Source: Phormidium tenue FACHB-886
GTDB taxonomy: Bacteria > Cyanobacteriota > Cyanobacteriia > Elainellales > Elainellaceae
NCBI RefSeq assembly: GCF_014764505.1
Contig: NZ_JACXWX010000001.1
Location: 310,001-374,000, forward strand
Length of the DNA: 64,000 nt
Direction of reading: 5' to 3'
This document shows, piece after piece, positions 19,401-28,673 of this stretch. Each line of letters starts with the position of its first letter. Position 1 is the first letter of the stretch. The position numbers and the translations under genes are program-made. The notes beneath the pieces were generated by a model, which saw nothing but the letters and a program-made list of their open reading frames with translations, did not search any database and had not been told where the DNA came from.

Positions 19401-19983
19401 GAAAGCAGTGCAGCAGGCGGCAAAAGTGCTAGCTCCGATCAGCTTGAGCGATCTAGAAAACAAATCGGACAAAACCACGCTAAGTGCGATCGCCATGGTC
19501 AATAGCATCAAGCCCCTGATGACCAAGAAGGGCGATCGGATGGCGGTGCTGCAAATTGAAGACCTGAGTGGACAGGTGGATGCAGTAGCATTTCCGAAGA
19601 CGTTTGAGCGGATAGAAAAGTGGCTACAGGTGGATGCGCGGCTAATGCTGTGGGGGAAGGTGGATAAGCGAGACGATCGCGTTCAGTTTATTCTAGAAGA
19701 CGCAGAACCCGTAGACGAGGTGTGTATGGTGATGGTGGAACTGGAGCCGCAGATCGCCGCAGATATTAGAAGCCAACACCGTTTAAGAACGGTGCTATTG
19801 GAAAACCGCGGTGAGGAAGAAAAAGGGAAAATTCCAGTTATCGTTGTGATTACGGCAGGAGAACAGCGAAAGCTAGTCCGCTTAGGTTCTCAGTTCCGGG
19901 TGCAAGATCAGCAGGTGGTGGTACGGGCATTAGAAAAAGCCAACTTTCAGGCTAGGGTTTCTTCGCTGCTGGGCGCTTCTTAG
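16477..19983 (+). CDS. dnaE: DNA polymerase III subunit alpha, unsplit
   Basis: Replicative polymerase of 1168 residues from the ATG at 16477 (a TTG at 16468 would add three). It has the N-terminal PHP domain ([11 protein letters not shown]), the polymerase active-site segment PDIDTDF around residues 406-412, and a C-terminal OB-type fold (about 990-1070). The sequence [15 protein letters not shown] crosses 18741/18742 without interruption. In many cyanobacteria the gene is split there by the DnaE intein. No intein residues or partial gene are present. Confidence 0.97.
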   Translation: MSFVGLHTHSDYSLLDGASQLPSLVDRVVELGMPAVALTDHGVMYGAIELLKVCKAKGVKPIVGNEMYMINGDITKQERRPRYHQVVLAKNTQGYKNLVKLTTISHLQGAQGKGIFARPCINKELIEQYHEGLIVTSGCRAGEVPQAILQGKPEIARRVAQWYKDLFGDDYYIELQDHGYPEDRIVNVELVRIARELDLQIIATNDSHYTSCNDVEAHDALLCIQTGKLITEEKRLRYSGTEFLKSTAEMKQLFRDHLPDEVIEEAIATTLTVAEKIEEYNILGKPRIPEYPVPDGYTAYEYFEAVTRQGLMERFNLQSFEEVPEDYRQRLDYELKMMDEMGFSGYFLVVWDYIKFARDNGIPVGPGRGSAAGSLVAYALKITNIDPVHHGLLFERFLNPERFSMPDIDTDFCIDRREEVIRYVTEKYGGDRVAQIITYNRMTSKAVLKDVARVLDIAYAESDKMAKLIPVSRGKPAKLKTMISEGTPSPEFKEKYDTDPKVRHWVDMAIRIEGTNKSVGIHAAGVVISAQALDEVVPLQRNADGSVFTQYFMEDIESLGLLKMDFLGLKNLTMIQKAVELIEQTRGEKIDLDHLALDNTKVYQLLSKGNLEGIFQLESSGMRQIVRELRPSGLEDISSVLALYRPGPLDAGLIPKFINRKHGREKIEYEHPILKDILNETYGIMVYQEQIMKIAQDMAGYSLGQADLLRRAMGKKKKEEMEKHQEIFAEGAAKRGVGKKVAAELFNQMVLFAEYCFNKSHSTAYGYVTYQTAYLKANYPVEYMAALLTCNSGDQDKVQKYIATCLSMGINVEPPDINRSGVDFTPLTESILFGLSAVRNVGEGAVENVLAAREEGGKFKSLADLCDRIDPRTVNRRALEALIHCGAMDSVDPNGNRQQLIQDLELVLEWAQGRARDRAIGQGSLFDLLGGSPTTNTSNGFETAPKAAPIPDYPPQEKLRLEKELLGFYISDHPLKAVQQAAKVLAPISLSDLENKSDKTTLSAIAMVNSIKPLMTKKGDRMAVLQIEDLSGQVDAVAFPKTFERIEKWLQVDARLMLWGKVDKRDDRVQFILEDAEPVDEVCMVMVELEPQIAADIRSQHRLRTVLLENRGEEEKGKIPVIVVITAGEQRKLVRLGSQFRVQDQQVVVRALEKANFQARVSSLLGAS

Positions 19984-19994
19984 CAGTCATTTGA

Positions 19995-20076
19995 ATAGAT
20001 TCATAATTCATGTGAAAGCTTTGCATAGCAAAGCTTTCACATAAGCATATTCTCAATCCAGATGCGTTGTGCCGTA
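19995..20076. repeat. Intergenic palindromic repeat, copy 3
   Basis: The core hairpin (20011-20041) is TGTGAAAGCTTTGC / GCAAAGCTTTCACA around a short loop. The following AATCCAGATGCGTTGTGCCGTA matches AATCCAGGCGTGTAGCGCCATA beside the hairpin at 44573. It lies between the convergent dnaE and ABC exporter genes, where it could also stop both transcripts. Confidence 0.7.
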
Positions 20077-20077
20077 G

Positions 20078-21901
20078 TTAGGCGATCGTCACTTCGCACC
20101 CTGGCTCAACGCACTGGAGACTATAAAGCTTCCAGAACAGTCCTTTTTGGCTAATGAGCTGCTCCCAAGTGCCTTGTTCCTTAACTATGCCTTGGTCTAG
20201 CACAATTAGCCAGTCGGCATTTTCGATGGTTGAGAAGCGGTGGGCGATGATGATCGTCGTGCGACCTACGCAGATGCGATCGAGCGCTTCCTGCACGAAT
20301 TTTTCGGATTCTGGATCGAGGTTACTCGTTGCTTCATCCAAAATCAGAATATCTGGGTTCCGCAGTAGAGCACGGGCGATCGACAAGCGCTGCCGCTGAC
20401 CGCCAGAGAGACGGACACCCCGATCGCCCAACGGCGTTCCGTAACCCTCCGGCAGCTCGCAGATAAAGTCGTGAGCGTTAGCGCTTTTGGCAGCTTCGAT
20501 CACCTGCTGATCGGTAACCTCTTCGATGCCGTATGCCAAATTATCGCGCACTGAGCAGTTGAACAAAAAGGTATCCTGACTGACGATCGCAATGCGTTTC
20601 CGTAAGCTTTCTAGCTCGTAATTCCGCAGGTCTACATCATCGATCGTAATACTACCTTTGTTGACATCGTAAAAGCGCAGCAGCAGCTTTGTCAGCGTTG
20701 ATTTTCCTGAACCTGAACCACCCACTAGCGCGATCGTTTTGCCTTTGGGAATCTCAAACGAGATCTGCTTCAGCACGGGTTCATCGGGATTGTAGCCAAA
20801 AGTGACATCCTGGAGGCTGATGCTTTGCTTTAAGTGCGTGAACGGACGGTTACCATCAGGGATATAAGGCTTGTCAGCAGGATTAAGCAGATAAAGCACT
20901 TGGTCAAAGGCGGCGATCGAAAAAGTCAACTGACCCCGCAAAAAGTTTGCCTCGATCCCCAGCGGCAGCAGGCGCAGTAAAATTACAATAAAGGTGAGCA
21001 GAACTGCCGCCGATAGGGTACCGTTGCTGACCAGAAACAGATATGAAATTAGAACAATTCCCAACGCTGTCGCAATCCCAATCGTTTCCGAGATTGGCAT
21101 GATTAGATGAACTCGTTTCTCAAACCCGTAGGCTTGCCTGAGAAGCTGGCTTGCTGAATCATTAAAGCGATCGATTTCGTACCGTTCGGTAGCAGATGTT
21201 TTGATCAATTGAATACCGCTTAACGCCTCTAGCGTATTCGCGCTGAGCTGGCTGGCATAGTGTGTCATTCGCTCACCTCGGCGCTGAATGGCATGATGCA
21301 GCGAATTAACTAGCCAAACCGTTAGAACCAGAATCGCCAACGACAGCAACGTTAACTGCCAGGATAAAAAGACCAAAAATAGAACAAAGATGAGACTTGT
21401 CAAAGCTTTAGACAACATCTGCAAGAAGTAATCGAATCCCTGCTTGGCTCGCTCTAGTTCACCAAACTGGGTTTGAATTAAGTCTCCCAGCCGATTGTTG
21501 CTAAAAAAGGACAGCCCTACAGTCTGTAGCTGAATAAACATCGCCTGCCGCAGCCGCAAAATTAGCGTTTCTCGAATCTTCGCCATCTTTGTCATGCTGA
21601 CGTACATAAAAGCGTTCTTAAGTACGGTAGCAAGTAAAATCACCAGGCAAATAATTCCCAAACGAACCGCAGGCTCCTGCACGGGTAAGTAACTGCTAAA
21701 GAGCTGCGTCACTAGATCATTTTGGTTACTTTGATTCTGATTGAACAATCCCTGAAGCAAGGGTACGATCATGCCAACGCCAAAGCCTTCAGCAAAAGAA
21801 GCTAAGACAGAAGCAACAATAGCGATCGCAATCAACTGTCGCATATCTTTGAGATACGGACTCAGACGTTTAACCAATAAAATAAGACGATCGTTCTTCA
21901 T
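20078..21901 (-). CDS. ABC transporter, fused permease and ATPase (exporter type)
   Basis: Half-transporter of 607 residues that should work as a homodimer. Residues about 20-320 form six membrane segments. The ATPase domain has Walker A GGSGSGKST near 395, signature LSGGQRQRLSIARALL, and Walker B ILILDEATSNLD. The arrangement resembles MsbA/HepA-like lipid or glycolipid exporters, but the substrate is not clear from sequence. It is monocistronic and ends at the repeat near 20040. Confidence 0.92.
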   Translation of the reverse strand: MKNDRLILLVKRLSPYLKDMRQLIAIAIVASVLASFAEGFGVGMIVPLLQGLFNQNQSNQNDLVTQLFSSYLPVQEPAVRLGIICLVILLATVLKNAFMYVSMTKMAKIRETLILRLRQAMFIQLQTVGLSFFSNNRLGDLIQTQFGELERAKQGFDYFLQMLSKALTSLIFVLFLVFLSWQLTLLSLAILVLTVWLVNSLHHAIQRRGERMTHYASQLSANTLEALSGIQLIKTSATERYEIDRFNDSASQLLRQAYGFEKRVHLIMPISETIGIATALGIVLISYLFLVSNGTLSAAVLLTFIVILLRLLPLGIEANFLRGQLTFSIAAFDQVLYLLNPADKPYIPDGNRPFTHLKQSISLQDVTFGYNPDEPVLKQISFEIPKGKTIALVGGSGSGKSTLTKLLLRFYDVNKGSITIDDVDLRNYELESLRKRIAIVSQDTFLFNCSVRDNLAYGIEEVTDQQVIEAAKSANAHDFICELPEGYGTPLGDRGVRLSGGQRQRLSIARALLRNPDILILDEATSNLDPESEKFVQEALDRICVGRTTIIIAHRFSTIENADWLIVLDQGIVKEQGTWEQLISQKGLFWKLYSLQCVEPGCEVTIA

Positions 21902-22267
21902 GTAGAAGCTCCTGAAATCAGGCTAGTGAGGTGTATAGTTTGAAGCGATCAGAAAGTCAAAGATTCAGAAGCACAAACGCTTTACTCAAGCGGCATGCAG
22001 GCTGGACTGAAAGCAGTTTTCACTCAATATATACTTTTGTAAACCTGGGCTGGGTGTACCATAGATTACACTCTCTAGAAAGTTATAAGATTTCCTTATT
22101 TCGGAGGAACTTTAAACAAAACACAGTTACCGAAACTACGACTTTGGGCGGAGTTGAAGCCAAGTTCCTTACGCTGCGACAGGCGCAAACCTAAAGAGGG
22201 GGACAAAATACGGGACAATGTGAACGGGCTTCAATAGTCGTAGGACAGTAGTTGTAGGAGGTGAGCC
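21902..22267. other. Divergent intergenic region
   Basis: 366 bp between the ABC exporter and the CBS gene, holding two outward promoters presumably. The Shine-Dalgarno GGAGGTGAG precedes the GTG start of the CBS gene. Nothing else recognised. Confidence 0.4.
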
Positions 22268-22888
22268 GTGCTCAAAGCCGCAGATATCATGACCAAAGAT
22301 GTAGTCACGATCAAAGGATCTGCGACGATCGCAGAAGCCGTTAGCCTGATGAAAGAGAAAGGATTGCGGGCGCTGATTGTTGATCGTCGTCATGAACAAG
22401 ATGCTTACGGCATCATCAGCGAAGTAGACATTGTGTACCAGGTCACTGCTTACGGCAAAGATCCCAAGCGGGTACGCGTCTGCGATGTAATGACCAAACC
22501 CTGCATTGTCGTTAATCCAGATTTAGGTGTGGAATACGTGGCGCGGCTGTTTGCCCATACAGGACTGCGCAGAGCACCCGTGATCCAAGGTGAGCTGCTA
22601 GGCATTATTTCTGTCACCGATATTTTAATGAAGGGCGATTTTGTTGAGAAGCCCAAAGCGGTAGTGCTAGAAGATCGAATTCAGGCAGCAATCGAGCGGG
22701 CGCGAGCGATTTGTGCAGAGCGGGGTGCCACCTCTCAGGAATGTGCGATCGCTTGGGATGAAGTTGAAGAACTTCAGGCAGAAGCCGCTCACCAGCGCGA
22801 TGAAAAAACCTATCACCGCAAAACCGCCTTTGAGCTTTACTGCGAAGAGAACCCAGATGCCTTTGAAGCACGAATTTATGACACCTGA
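22268..22888 (+). CDS. CBS-domain pair protein
   Basis: Two CBS motifs occupy about residues 1-120 (AADIMTKDVVTIKGSATIAEA, then VCDVMTKPCIVVNPD and GIISVTDILMKGDF). The remaining 85 residues form a charged helical tail (LQAEAAHQRDEKTYHRK and on) with no recognised domain. CBS pairs usually bind adenosine nucleotides and regulate a partner; no partner is evident here. The GTG start at 22268 is supported by a nearby GGAGGTGAG. Confidence 0.9.
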   Translation: MLKAADIMTKDVVTIKGSATIAEAVSLMKEKGLRALIVDRRHEQDAYGIISEVDIVYQVTAYGKDPKRVRVCDVMTKPCIVVNPDLGVEYVARLFAHTGLRRAPVIQGELLGIISVTDILMKGDFVEKPKAVVLEDRIQAAIERARAICAERGATSQECAIAWDEVEELQAEAAHQRDEKTYHRKTAFELYCEENPDAFEARIYDT

Positions 22889-22982
22889 GGCAACCTCTAA
22901 TGAGGAGCCGCTATGGGGCTTCTAAAAATAATTTATACTGCACTGAAGCGCTATTGTTTGCTATTGCGTTCAGAGGCTGCTC

Positions 22983-24290
22983 ATGACTTCCCAGACAATC
23001 CCTTTATCCTTAGACACTCTAGCTCGCCAAACCCGTGAAGCTGCCCGTCGGCTAGCGGTAATGCCCACTGAGGCTCGCAATCAGGCAATTGAGGCAATCG
23101 CCGCTGCTCTGACCGCCAACGCCGAAGAAATTCTGGCAGCTAACCAAACGGATTGTCAGGTGGCGCTCGCTGAGGGGTTAGCAAAACCGCTATACGGTCG
23201 GCTAAAGCTAGATGCAGAGAAGCTGCAGGGGGCGATCGCGGGCGTGCGAGACGTGGAGCGGTTGCCCGATCCGGTAGGCACTGTGCAGATTCACCGAGAG
23301 CTAGATACGGGGCTGGTGATGCAGCGAATTACCTGCCCGCTGGGGGTGCTGGGCGTGATTTTTGAATCGCGTCCAGATGCGCTGGTGCAGATCGCCACGC
23401 TGGCAATTAAATCGGGAAATGGCGTGATACTCAAGGGCGGTAAAGAAGCTGTGCGCTCTTGCGAAGCGCTAACTCGCGCAATTCACCAAGGATTGGCTCA
23501 GGTTGGCATTGATCCGGCAGTGGTGCGGCTGTTGACAACGCGCGAAGAAACGATCGCACTGCTGCGGTTGGATCAGTCTGTCGATCTGATCATTCCAAGA
23601 GGCTCGAATGCATTCGTGCGGTTCGTCCAGGAGAACACTCGTATTCCGGTTTTGGGTCACGCGGATGGTATTTGCCATCTATATATAGACAAAGCGGCAG
23701 AGGTGCAAAAAGCCGTGCCGATCGCTGTAGATTCCAAAACCCAGTATCCTTCTGCCTGCAATGCCATTGAAACGCTGCTGGTACACCGCGAAATTGCCGA
23801 TCGCTTTCTGCCAGAAGCAGCAGCGGCACTGCAAGCCTGCGAGGTGGAGCTGCGGGGAGATGCCCAGACTCGCGCCTTATTAGGCGAAACAATTCAGGAA
23901 GCAACAGAGGCAGATTGGTCTACTGAATATAGCGATCTAATTTTGTCGATTAAGATTGTCGATTCGCTGGAGGGGGCAATCGATCATATTAATAGCTATG
24001 GTTCGCGGCATACAGAGGCGATCGTTACAGCAGACCTTGAAGCCGCGCAGCATTTTATGGCTCAAGTGGATGCAGCAGGTGTGTTTCACAATTGTTCCAC
24101 CCGGTTTGCAGATGGCTTCCGCTATGGCTTTGGGGCAGAAGTGGGCATCAGCACCCAAAAAATGCCGCCGCGCGGACCGGTAGGGTTAGAAGGGCTTGTC
24201 ACCTACAAATATCAAATGGTGGGTGAGGGGCACATCGTCCAAACCTACAGCGGTGCAGGCGCCAAACCATTTACACACCGAGATCTATAG
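22983..24290 (+). CDS. proA: Gamma-glutamyl phosphate reductase (glutamate-5-semialdehyde dehydrogenase)
   Basis: Catalyses NADPH reduction of gamma-glutamyl phosphate in proline synthesis, in the cytosol. The ALDH-like fold shows [22 protein letters not shown], the catalytic Cys259 in [12 protein letters not shown], and [15 protein letters not shown] and [10 protein letters not shown] near the end. The length (435 residues) is typical. proB is not in this window. A weak terminator hairpin follows at 24381. Confidence 0.95.
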   Translation: MTSQTIPLSLDTLARQTREAARRLAVMPTEARNQAIEAIAAALTANAEEILAANQTDCQVALAEGLAKPLYGRLKLDAEKLQGAIAGVRDVERLPDPVGTVQIHRELDTGLVMQRITCPLGVLGVIFESRPDALVQIATLAIKSGNGVILKGGKEAVRSCEALTRAIHQGLAQVGIDPAVVRLLTTREETIALLRLDQSVDLIIPRGSNAFVRFVQENTRIPVLGHADGICHLYIDKAAEVQKAVPIAVDSKTQYPSACNAIETLLVHREIADRFLPEAAAALQACEVELRGDAQTRALLGETIQEATEADWSTEYSDLILSIKIVDSLEGAIDHINSYGSRHTEAIVTADLEAAQHFMAQVDAAGVFHNCSTRFADGFRYGFGAEVGISTQKMPPRGPVGLEGLVTYKYQMVGEGHIVQTYSGAGAKPFTHRDL

Positions 24291-24310
24291 CTTCACGGCT
24301 ACGCTAGGCT

Positions 24311-24356
24311 AACAGACTAAACGCTGACAAACCAGACGCTAACAGACCAGACGCTG
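24311..24356. repeat. Imperfect 14-16 bp tandem repeats
   Basis: Three units built on ACAGACTAAACGCTG / ACAAACCAGACGCT / ACAGACCAGACGCTG follow one another just after proA. No function is evident. Confidence 0.7.
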
Positions 24357-24380
24357 AGAAACTAAGAGCAACAAATTGGG

Positions 24381-24407
24381 GAGGTGGGCATAAAAAGCGC
24401 TCGCCTC
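24381..24407 (+). terminator. Possible proA terminator
   Basis: GAGGTGGGC pairs with GCTCGCCTC over 9 bp with two G-U pairs. No T tract follows, so it is weak. Confidence 0.35.
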
Positions 24408-24451
24408 CTCAAAACTGTGATTCAATCTATGGCAGCTGCCACAGCAGTTAA

Positions 24452-24520
24452 GACAGGGACATTTTTGTGAGCGTACAGCGTTCATGAAGATGTCCTAAAT
24501 AATGGCAACAGCTATATCCC
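24452..24520 (+). repeat. Intergenic repeat, related form (site b)
   Basis: CAGGGACATTTTTGTGAGCG ... GTTCATGAAGATGTCCTAA ... GGCAACAGCTATA matches the order and most bases of the site near 9855-9930. The middle can form a small hairpin (TGAGCG / CGTTCA). It lies just upstream of folB. Confidence 0.5.
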
Positions 24521-24526
24521 TTCTTT

Positions 24527-24892
24527 ATGGATACCCTAAAAATCAATGGCATTCGTGCGTTCGGCTACACAGGTTTGCTACCAGAGGAGCAGAGTCTAGG
24601 ACAGTGGTATGAAGTAGATTTAGTCGTCTGGTGGGATATTTCTGCAGCGGCAGCCAGCGATCGCATCGAAGAAGCATACGACTACCGCACCAGCGTTAAG
24701 GTAATTCAGGAGTTAATTCGCACTGCCCGATTTAAGCTGATCGAGAAGTTAATAGAGGCGATCGCACAGGCAGTGCTGGACTCTGGCGTGGATAAAGTGC
24801 AGGTGCGTCTAACTAAGCTATCTCCACCCATTCCAGATTTTGACGGCAGCGTCACGATCGAAATCACTCGATCAGCTCCGTCTCTATCTTAA
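24527..24892 (+). CDS. folB: Dihydroneopterin aldolase
   Basis: Folate pathway enzyme converting dihydroneopterin to hydroxymethyl-dihydropterin. The 121 residues match the family length. Visible motifs are IRAFGYTGLLPEEQ (residue Glu of the active site), YDYRTSVKVIQEL, and FKLIEKLIEAIAQ, and near the end KLSPPIPDFDGSVTIEI. The family call is safe; other folate genes are not in this window. Confidence 0.93.
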   Translation: MDTLKINGIRAFGYTGLLPEEQSLGQWYEVDLVVWWDISAAAASDRIEEAYDYRTSVKVIQELIRTARFKLIEKLIEAIAQAVLDSGVDKVQVRLTKLSPPIPDFDGSVTIEITRSAPSLS

Positions 24893-25304
24893 GGAGGATG
24901 CCAAGCTCTGTTTCAAGCAGTTCTATTATGAAGCGATTGCACAACTGCCAGTGCGTTACGAATTCCATCCTCGTATGTCTGGCTTTTACAAACTCGCAAG
25001 AATTGTTTACGTTCAGATAACAAAAAACTGTTAAACTGGGGACAATTTTTACAGCCGAATGCTTTGGTGCAATAGTTCGGTGTAATCCTTGCAAGGAATC
25101 GTGAGAATCAGTGGGGCATTGACAGACGAATCGATCTCGATGCTGTGTGTCATTCACCCAGTTCGGTGGGCATCTCCAAGAAAATGTATCAATCTATGCT
25201 CCTGGATTTGGTGAAGACACACAAGTTCATGCACTAGTTCGTGTACTAGTTACAGAGCGCTTATCGCGACCAGCGCTCTTTGTTAAGTCTTCAGGAGTGA
25301 GTGA
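24893..25304. other. Intergenic, leader of RTX gene
   Basis: 412 bp with no convincing gene. It contains two small palindromes: ACTAGT...ACTAGT at 25233-25250, and a stronger one listed separately at 25254. Confidence 0.45.
25254..25279 (+). promoter_or_regulatory. Hairpin in the RTX gene leader
   Basis: AGAGCGCT and AGCGCTCT pair perfectly (8 bp) around a 10-nt loop and are followed by TTGTTAAG, 25 nt before the start codon. It could act as an attenuator or mRNA stabiliser; the evidence is structural only. Confidence 0.4.
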
Positions 25305-26189
25305 ATGTCAGAAGTTCTTATTCCAGCCAGTGCGGTTGCCAGAACGCAATTTGGATTACAGGTCATTAACGAGCAACCCGTCCGGCTGATTCAAAACCCA
25401 CCTGATCCAACTGTGACGGCAGTGGGCAGTGCTGGCAGAGATTCCTTTATCGCAGATCCTAGTTCTACTACGCCCTTTAGAATTCAAGGTGGAGCGGGTG
25501 ACGACACGATCGTCACGGGTGCCGCTGCCGACGTAATACAGGGTGAGGCTGGCAACGACTCGATCACCGCAAACGCAGGCAACGACAGCATAGCGGGTGG
25601 CTTAAACAATGACATCCTGCTGGCTGGCGACGGCGACGACTTCGTAACCGGCGACGAGGGCAACGATGGCATTACCGGCGGACTAGGCGACGATGTGCTA
25701 GACGGCGGGCTTGGCAACGACCAGATTTCTGGCGGCGCAGGTGCCAATACGCTGCGGGGCGGCGAGGGCAATGACACCCTATCGGGCAACGATGGTGAAG
25801 GTCGGATTGAGGGCGGCGGCGGCAGCGATATCCTTAACGCTGGCGAAGGACGTAGCATTCTGCGGGGCGGTACAGGGCGCGATCGCTTCCGGTTTGATGG
25901 AGCCTCTGTTGGCGACCAGCTAGATAGAATTGCCGACTTTAAACCCAGGGAGGACTCTATTGAAATCAGCCGAGGCTTGCTGCCGGGTTCCGGTCTCCGA
26001 GCTGGCAAGCTGAGGAAAACAGACTTCCAGGTGGTTGAAGGTATTCGGGGGTCTAGTCCCACCGCCAAGATCGTCTACGACAGCAATTCTGGCATTGTCT
26101 ACTACAACCCAACGCGGGGTGTTGATGTACCGCTCTTCCAGATGCAGAAGAATCTGGATGTGTCTGCAGGCAGCTTCCGTATCTTCTAA
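25305..26189 (+). CDS. RTX (haemolysin-type calcium-binding repeat) protein
   Basis: Secreted-type protein of 294 residues. About fourteen nonapeptides of the GGxGxD kind (GGAGDDTIV, GGLGNDQIS, GGEGNDTLS) span residues 64-190; these bind calcium and fold as beta-rolls after type I secretion. The last 90 residues end hydrophobically (FRIF), which fits a C-terminal secretion signal. No signal peptide. AGGAG lies upstream of the ATG. It starts the glycan region; a dedicated type I secretion system is not nearby. Confidence 0.9.
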   Translation: MSEVLIPASAVARTQFGLQVINEQPVRLIQNPPDPTVTAVGSAGRDSFIADPSSTTPFRIQGGAGDDTIVTGAAADVIQGEAGNDSITANAGNDSIAGGLNNDILLAGDGDDFVTGDEGNDGITGGLGDDVLDGGLGNDQISGGAGANTLRGGEGNDTLSGNDGEGRIEGGGGSDILNAGEGRSILRGGTGRDRFRFDGASVGDQLDRIADFKPREDSIEISRGLLPGSGLRAGKLRKTDFQVVEGIRGSSPTAKIVYDSNSGIVYYNPTRGVDVPLFQMQKNLDVSAGSFRIF

Positions 26190-26241
26190 TCTCGTAGGCT
26201 TTTGATCTCATAGACTTTAGCCACAGTCTCCAGTCCTAGTT

Positions 26242-26276
26242 GTTTTGCAAGGTGTAATTGGAACACCTTGCAAAAC
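26242..26276. terminator. Hairpin after the RTX gene
   Basis: A perfect 14-bp stem (GTTTTGCAAGGTGT / ACACCTTGCAAAAC) with a 7-nt loop follows the RTX gene and ends only about 20 nt before the next reading frame. No T tract; it may be a terminator or an mRNA processing element. Confidence 0.55.
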
Positions 26277-26294
26277 AGCCCATTCTAAACAATA

Positions 26295-28673
26295 TTGATC
26301 GTGCAACTGCGCCTTTACGAATTGCACTACAACTTAGGGCATTTATTGCATCAGCAGGGCAACCTGACAGATGCAGCGACCAGCTATCGCCAAACGATCG
26401 CCCTCAACCCAGATTACGTGAACGCCTATCACAGCTTAGGCGTAACGATGGATGAACAGGGACAGCCCGAAGCAGCAATCGCCTATTACCAGCAGGCAAT
26501 TGCCCTCGACCCTGCCTACATCAAGACATATAACAATCTGGGCTGTGCGCTGGCAAAGCTTGATCGGCTAGAGGAAGCCGTTCAGGTCTACCGGCAGGCA
26601 ATTGCCCTCCAGCCAGACTGGGCAATTTTGCACAGCAACTTGGGGCAGGCGCTGTGGGAGCTTGATCCTGCGGCTGCAATTGCCGCCTACCAGCGGGCGA
26701 TTTACCTCCAGCCAGATCTAGGCATTGCCCATTACAATTTGGGCAAAATTTGGCAGTTCAAAGGGCGACACGCAGCCGCGATCGCTTGTTTTGAGCAGGC
26801 GATCAAGCTAGATGTAAATGCGCTGGAGGCGATGAGCCACTGTGGTGTGTCTTGGCTAGCGCTGAAAGATTGGCAGCGGGCGCTGGCGTATTTTCGTCAG
26901 GCGATCGTGCCCCAGACAGCGCTGATTCAAGCCTTTTGTGCTGGGGTAGCCCCGCTCAAGGAAGCAGACGAGTTAACCCAAGCCCGCATTGCCTGTGGCA
27001 AGTTTTTGGAAGCGCTGCAGGAGGGCGGTAGCGTTCCTAAGGTGGTGCTGCTAACGCAAACCCTGATCCATTTAGCCAATGCGCTGGTGCTATACGGCGG
27101 CACTGCCCAATATCGCCAAGCCGAACGGTACTACCAGCAAGCGTTGCTGCTTCAGCCTGCAAATCTAGAACTGCAGCTGCGCCTAATCGACTGCCTCATA
27201 CATCAACAGCGCTTCAACGCTGCTACGCTGGCGTGTCACGCGGCGATCGCCCAACATTCCCAGCAGTCCCAGCTCTGGGCGCGACTGGGCTACCTGCAGG
27301 AGCGGCAGCAGCAGTGGGCAACGGCGATCGGCTACTATCGGCAGGCGCTACAGGGGTGGAGCCAGCCGGCGGAACGGGGTGGCCCAACACAGGAGGGAAA
27401 TTCCCTTGCCCTCGCAGCGCTTCGCCAACGAAACACTCTGAATGAGCCAGTTTGCAAGGGGTGGCTGACGGTGCAAGCGTGGCTTGAGGAAGTTTCAACA
27501 CCAGAAAACGGCTCTGTGTCAGCTGCCGCTGACTGTTCAATCGCTCCTGCTGCCACAATGCCCAGTGTTGCGCCTGCTTGCGATGGGCTCAACTGCACGC
27601 CTTGCCTTAAACGGATTTTCCGACAGTTTAACTTGACTCATCTGGGTCAAGACCGCTACACCTGCACGAGTTTCCCAGAGTTTCCAGCTTTGCCTCGCTT
27701 TGCGGCTGTGATTCCCGACGGCAAAGCTTGGGCAATGGCGCAGCAAAACTCTTGGCAGGTCTGCGGGGCGATCGCCATTTTGACACCAGACAATCGGCTG
27801 CTGATGGATGTCTCGCGCGACTATCCGGGACAGCTACCGGGGTGTCAGCAGCATGATCCAGCGAATCACCGAATCTTTTCGGAGGCGTTACCTGCACCAG
27901 CGCAAATTGCAGGTACGGTTGCGGCAGTTGCTGGCTTATCTGGACACAACTATTTCCACTGGATGGTGGATGTGCTGCCTCGTTTGGAGATCTTGCGGCG
28001 GAGTGGGGTGAGCTGGGATGAAATTGATTGGGTTTGGATAAACGGCGGACAGCAGGCATTTCAGCAGGAGACGCTGCGGGCGATCGGGGTTCCGCAGGCA
28101 AAAGTTTTATCTAGCGATCGCCATCCTTATATCCAAGCACGGCTACTCGTTCCCTCATTTGCTGGGCACTTGGGCTGGCTAGAACCGTGGGCACTGCATT
28201 TTTTGCGAGAGACTTTCTTGCCATTAGCACAGCCGCCGTCCAACATTCAGAGCGATCGCCTGTACATTAGCCGCGCCAGCGCTCAGCATCGACGGGTACT
28301 CAATGAGGCAGCGCTGATCGAACAGCTCCAGCCTTTGGGATTTGTTTCCGTGGAGCTGGAAAAGCTATCGTTTGCAGAGCAGGTTGGGCTGTTCGCCCAA
28401 GCAAAGACGATTGTGGCTCCACATGGGGGAGGACTCACAAATTTACTGTTTTGCCAGCCAGAAACAGTGGTAGTGGAAATGGCTTCACCGCACTACCTGC
28501 GGCACTATTACTGGGCAATTAGTCAACCCTTGCGGCTGCAGCATTTTCTGTTAACCGGAGAGGCAGTCGCCTGTGAGCCAATTCGCCGATTGATGTATCC
28601 TAGCCCGCTCACTGAAGATATTTGGATTGATGTAGACGCGCTGAAAGCGCTTGTCCTGGCAAATGACGTATAG
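26295..28673 (+). CDS. TPR-repeat protein fused to GT61-type glycosyltransferase
   Basis: About 790 residues. The N-terminal 370 are TPR helices (units such as VNAYHSLGVTMDEQGQPEAAI). The C-terminal part from about 430 is a GT61/DUF563 glycosyltransferase, with YFHWMVDVLPRLEIL and APHGGGLTNLLFC as family hallmarks. It probably transfers a sugar in cell-surface glycan assembly. The start is unclear: TTG at 26295 or GTG at 26301, without a Shine-Dalgarno sequence, and TPR begins at once, so the N-terminus may be shortened. Confidence 0.85.
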   Translation: MIVQLRLYELHYNLGHLLHQQGNLTDAATSYRQTIALNPDYVNAYHSLGVTMDEQGQPEAAIAYYQQAIALDPAYIKTYNNLGCALAKLDRLEEAVQVYRQAIALQPDWAILHSNLGQALWELDPAAAIAAYQRAIYLQPDLGIAHYNLGKIWQFKGRHAAAIACFEQAIKLDVNALEAMSHCGVSWLALKDWQRALAYFRQAIVPQTALIQAFCAGVAPLKEADELTQARIACGKFLEALQEGGSVPKVVLLTQTLIHLANALVLYGGTAQYRQAERYYQQALLLQPANLELQLRLIDCLIHQQRFNAATLACHAAIAQHSQQSQLWARLGYLQERQQQWATAIGYYRQALQGWSQPAERGGPTQEGNSLALAALRQRNTLNEPVCKGWLTVQAWLEEVSTPENGSVSAAADCSIAPAATMPSVAPACDGLNCTPCLKRIFRQFNLTHLGQDRYTCTSFPEFPALPRFAAVIPDGKAWAMAQQNSWQVCGAIAILTPDNRLLMDVSRDYPGQLPGCQQHDPANHRIFSEALPAPAQIAGTVAAVAGLSGHNYFHWMVDVLPRLEILRRSGVSWDEIDWVWINGGQQAFQQETLRAIGVPQAKVLSSDRHPYIQARLLVPSFAGHLGWLEPWALHFLRETFLPLAQPPSNIQSDRLYISRASAQHRRVLNEAALIEQLQPLGFVSVELEKLSFAEQVGLFAQAKTIVAPHGGGLTNLLFCQPETVVVEMASPHYLRHYYWAISQPLRLQHFLLTGEAVACEPIRRLMYPSPLTEDIWIDVDALKALVLANDV

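Noticed and set aside
16477-19983. Hidden split or full intein in DnaE
   Set aside because: The insertion site is continuous and the protein has the family length, with no intein-like blocks.
24864-25157. 97-codon minus-strand frame after folB
   Set aside because: It overlaps the folB end on the other strand and has no protein family features; treated as a shadow.
25484-26068. 194-codon minus-strand frame opposite the RTX gene
   Set aside because: It is the antisense of Gly/Asp repeats and reads as Pro/Ser-rich low-complexity sequence, a typical shadow.
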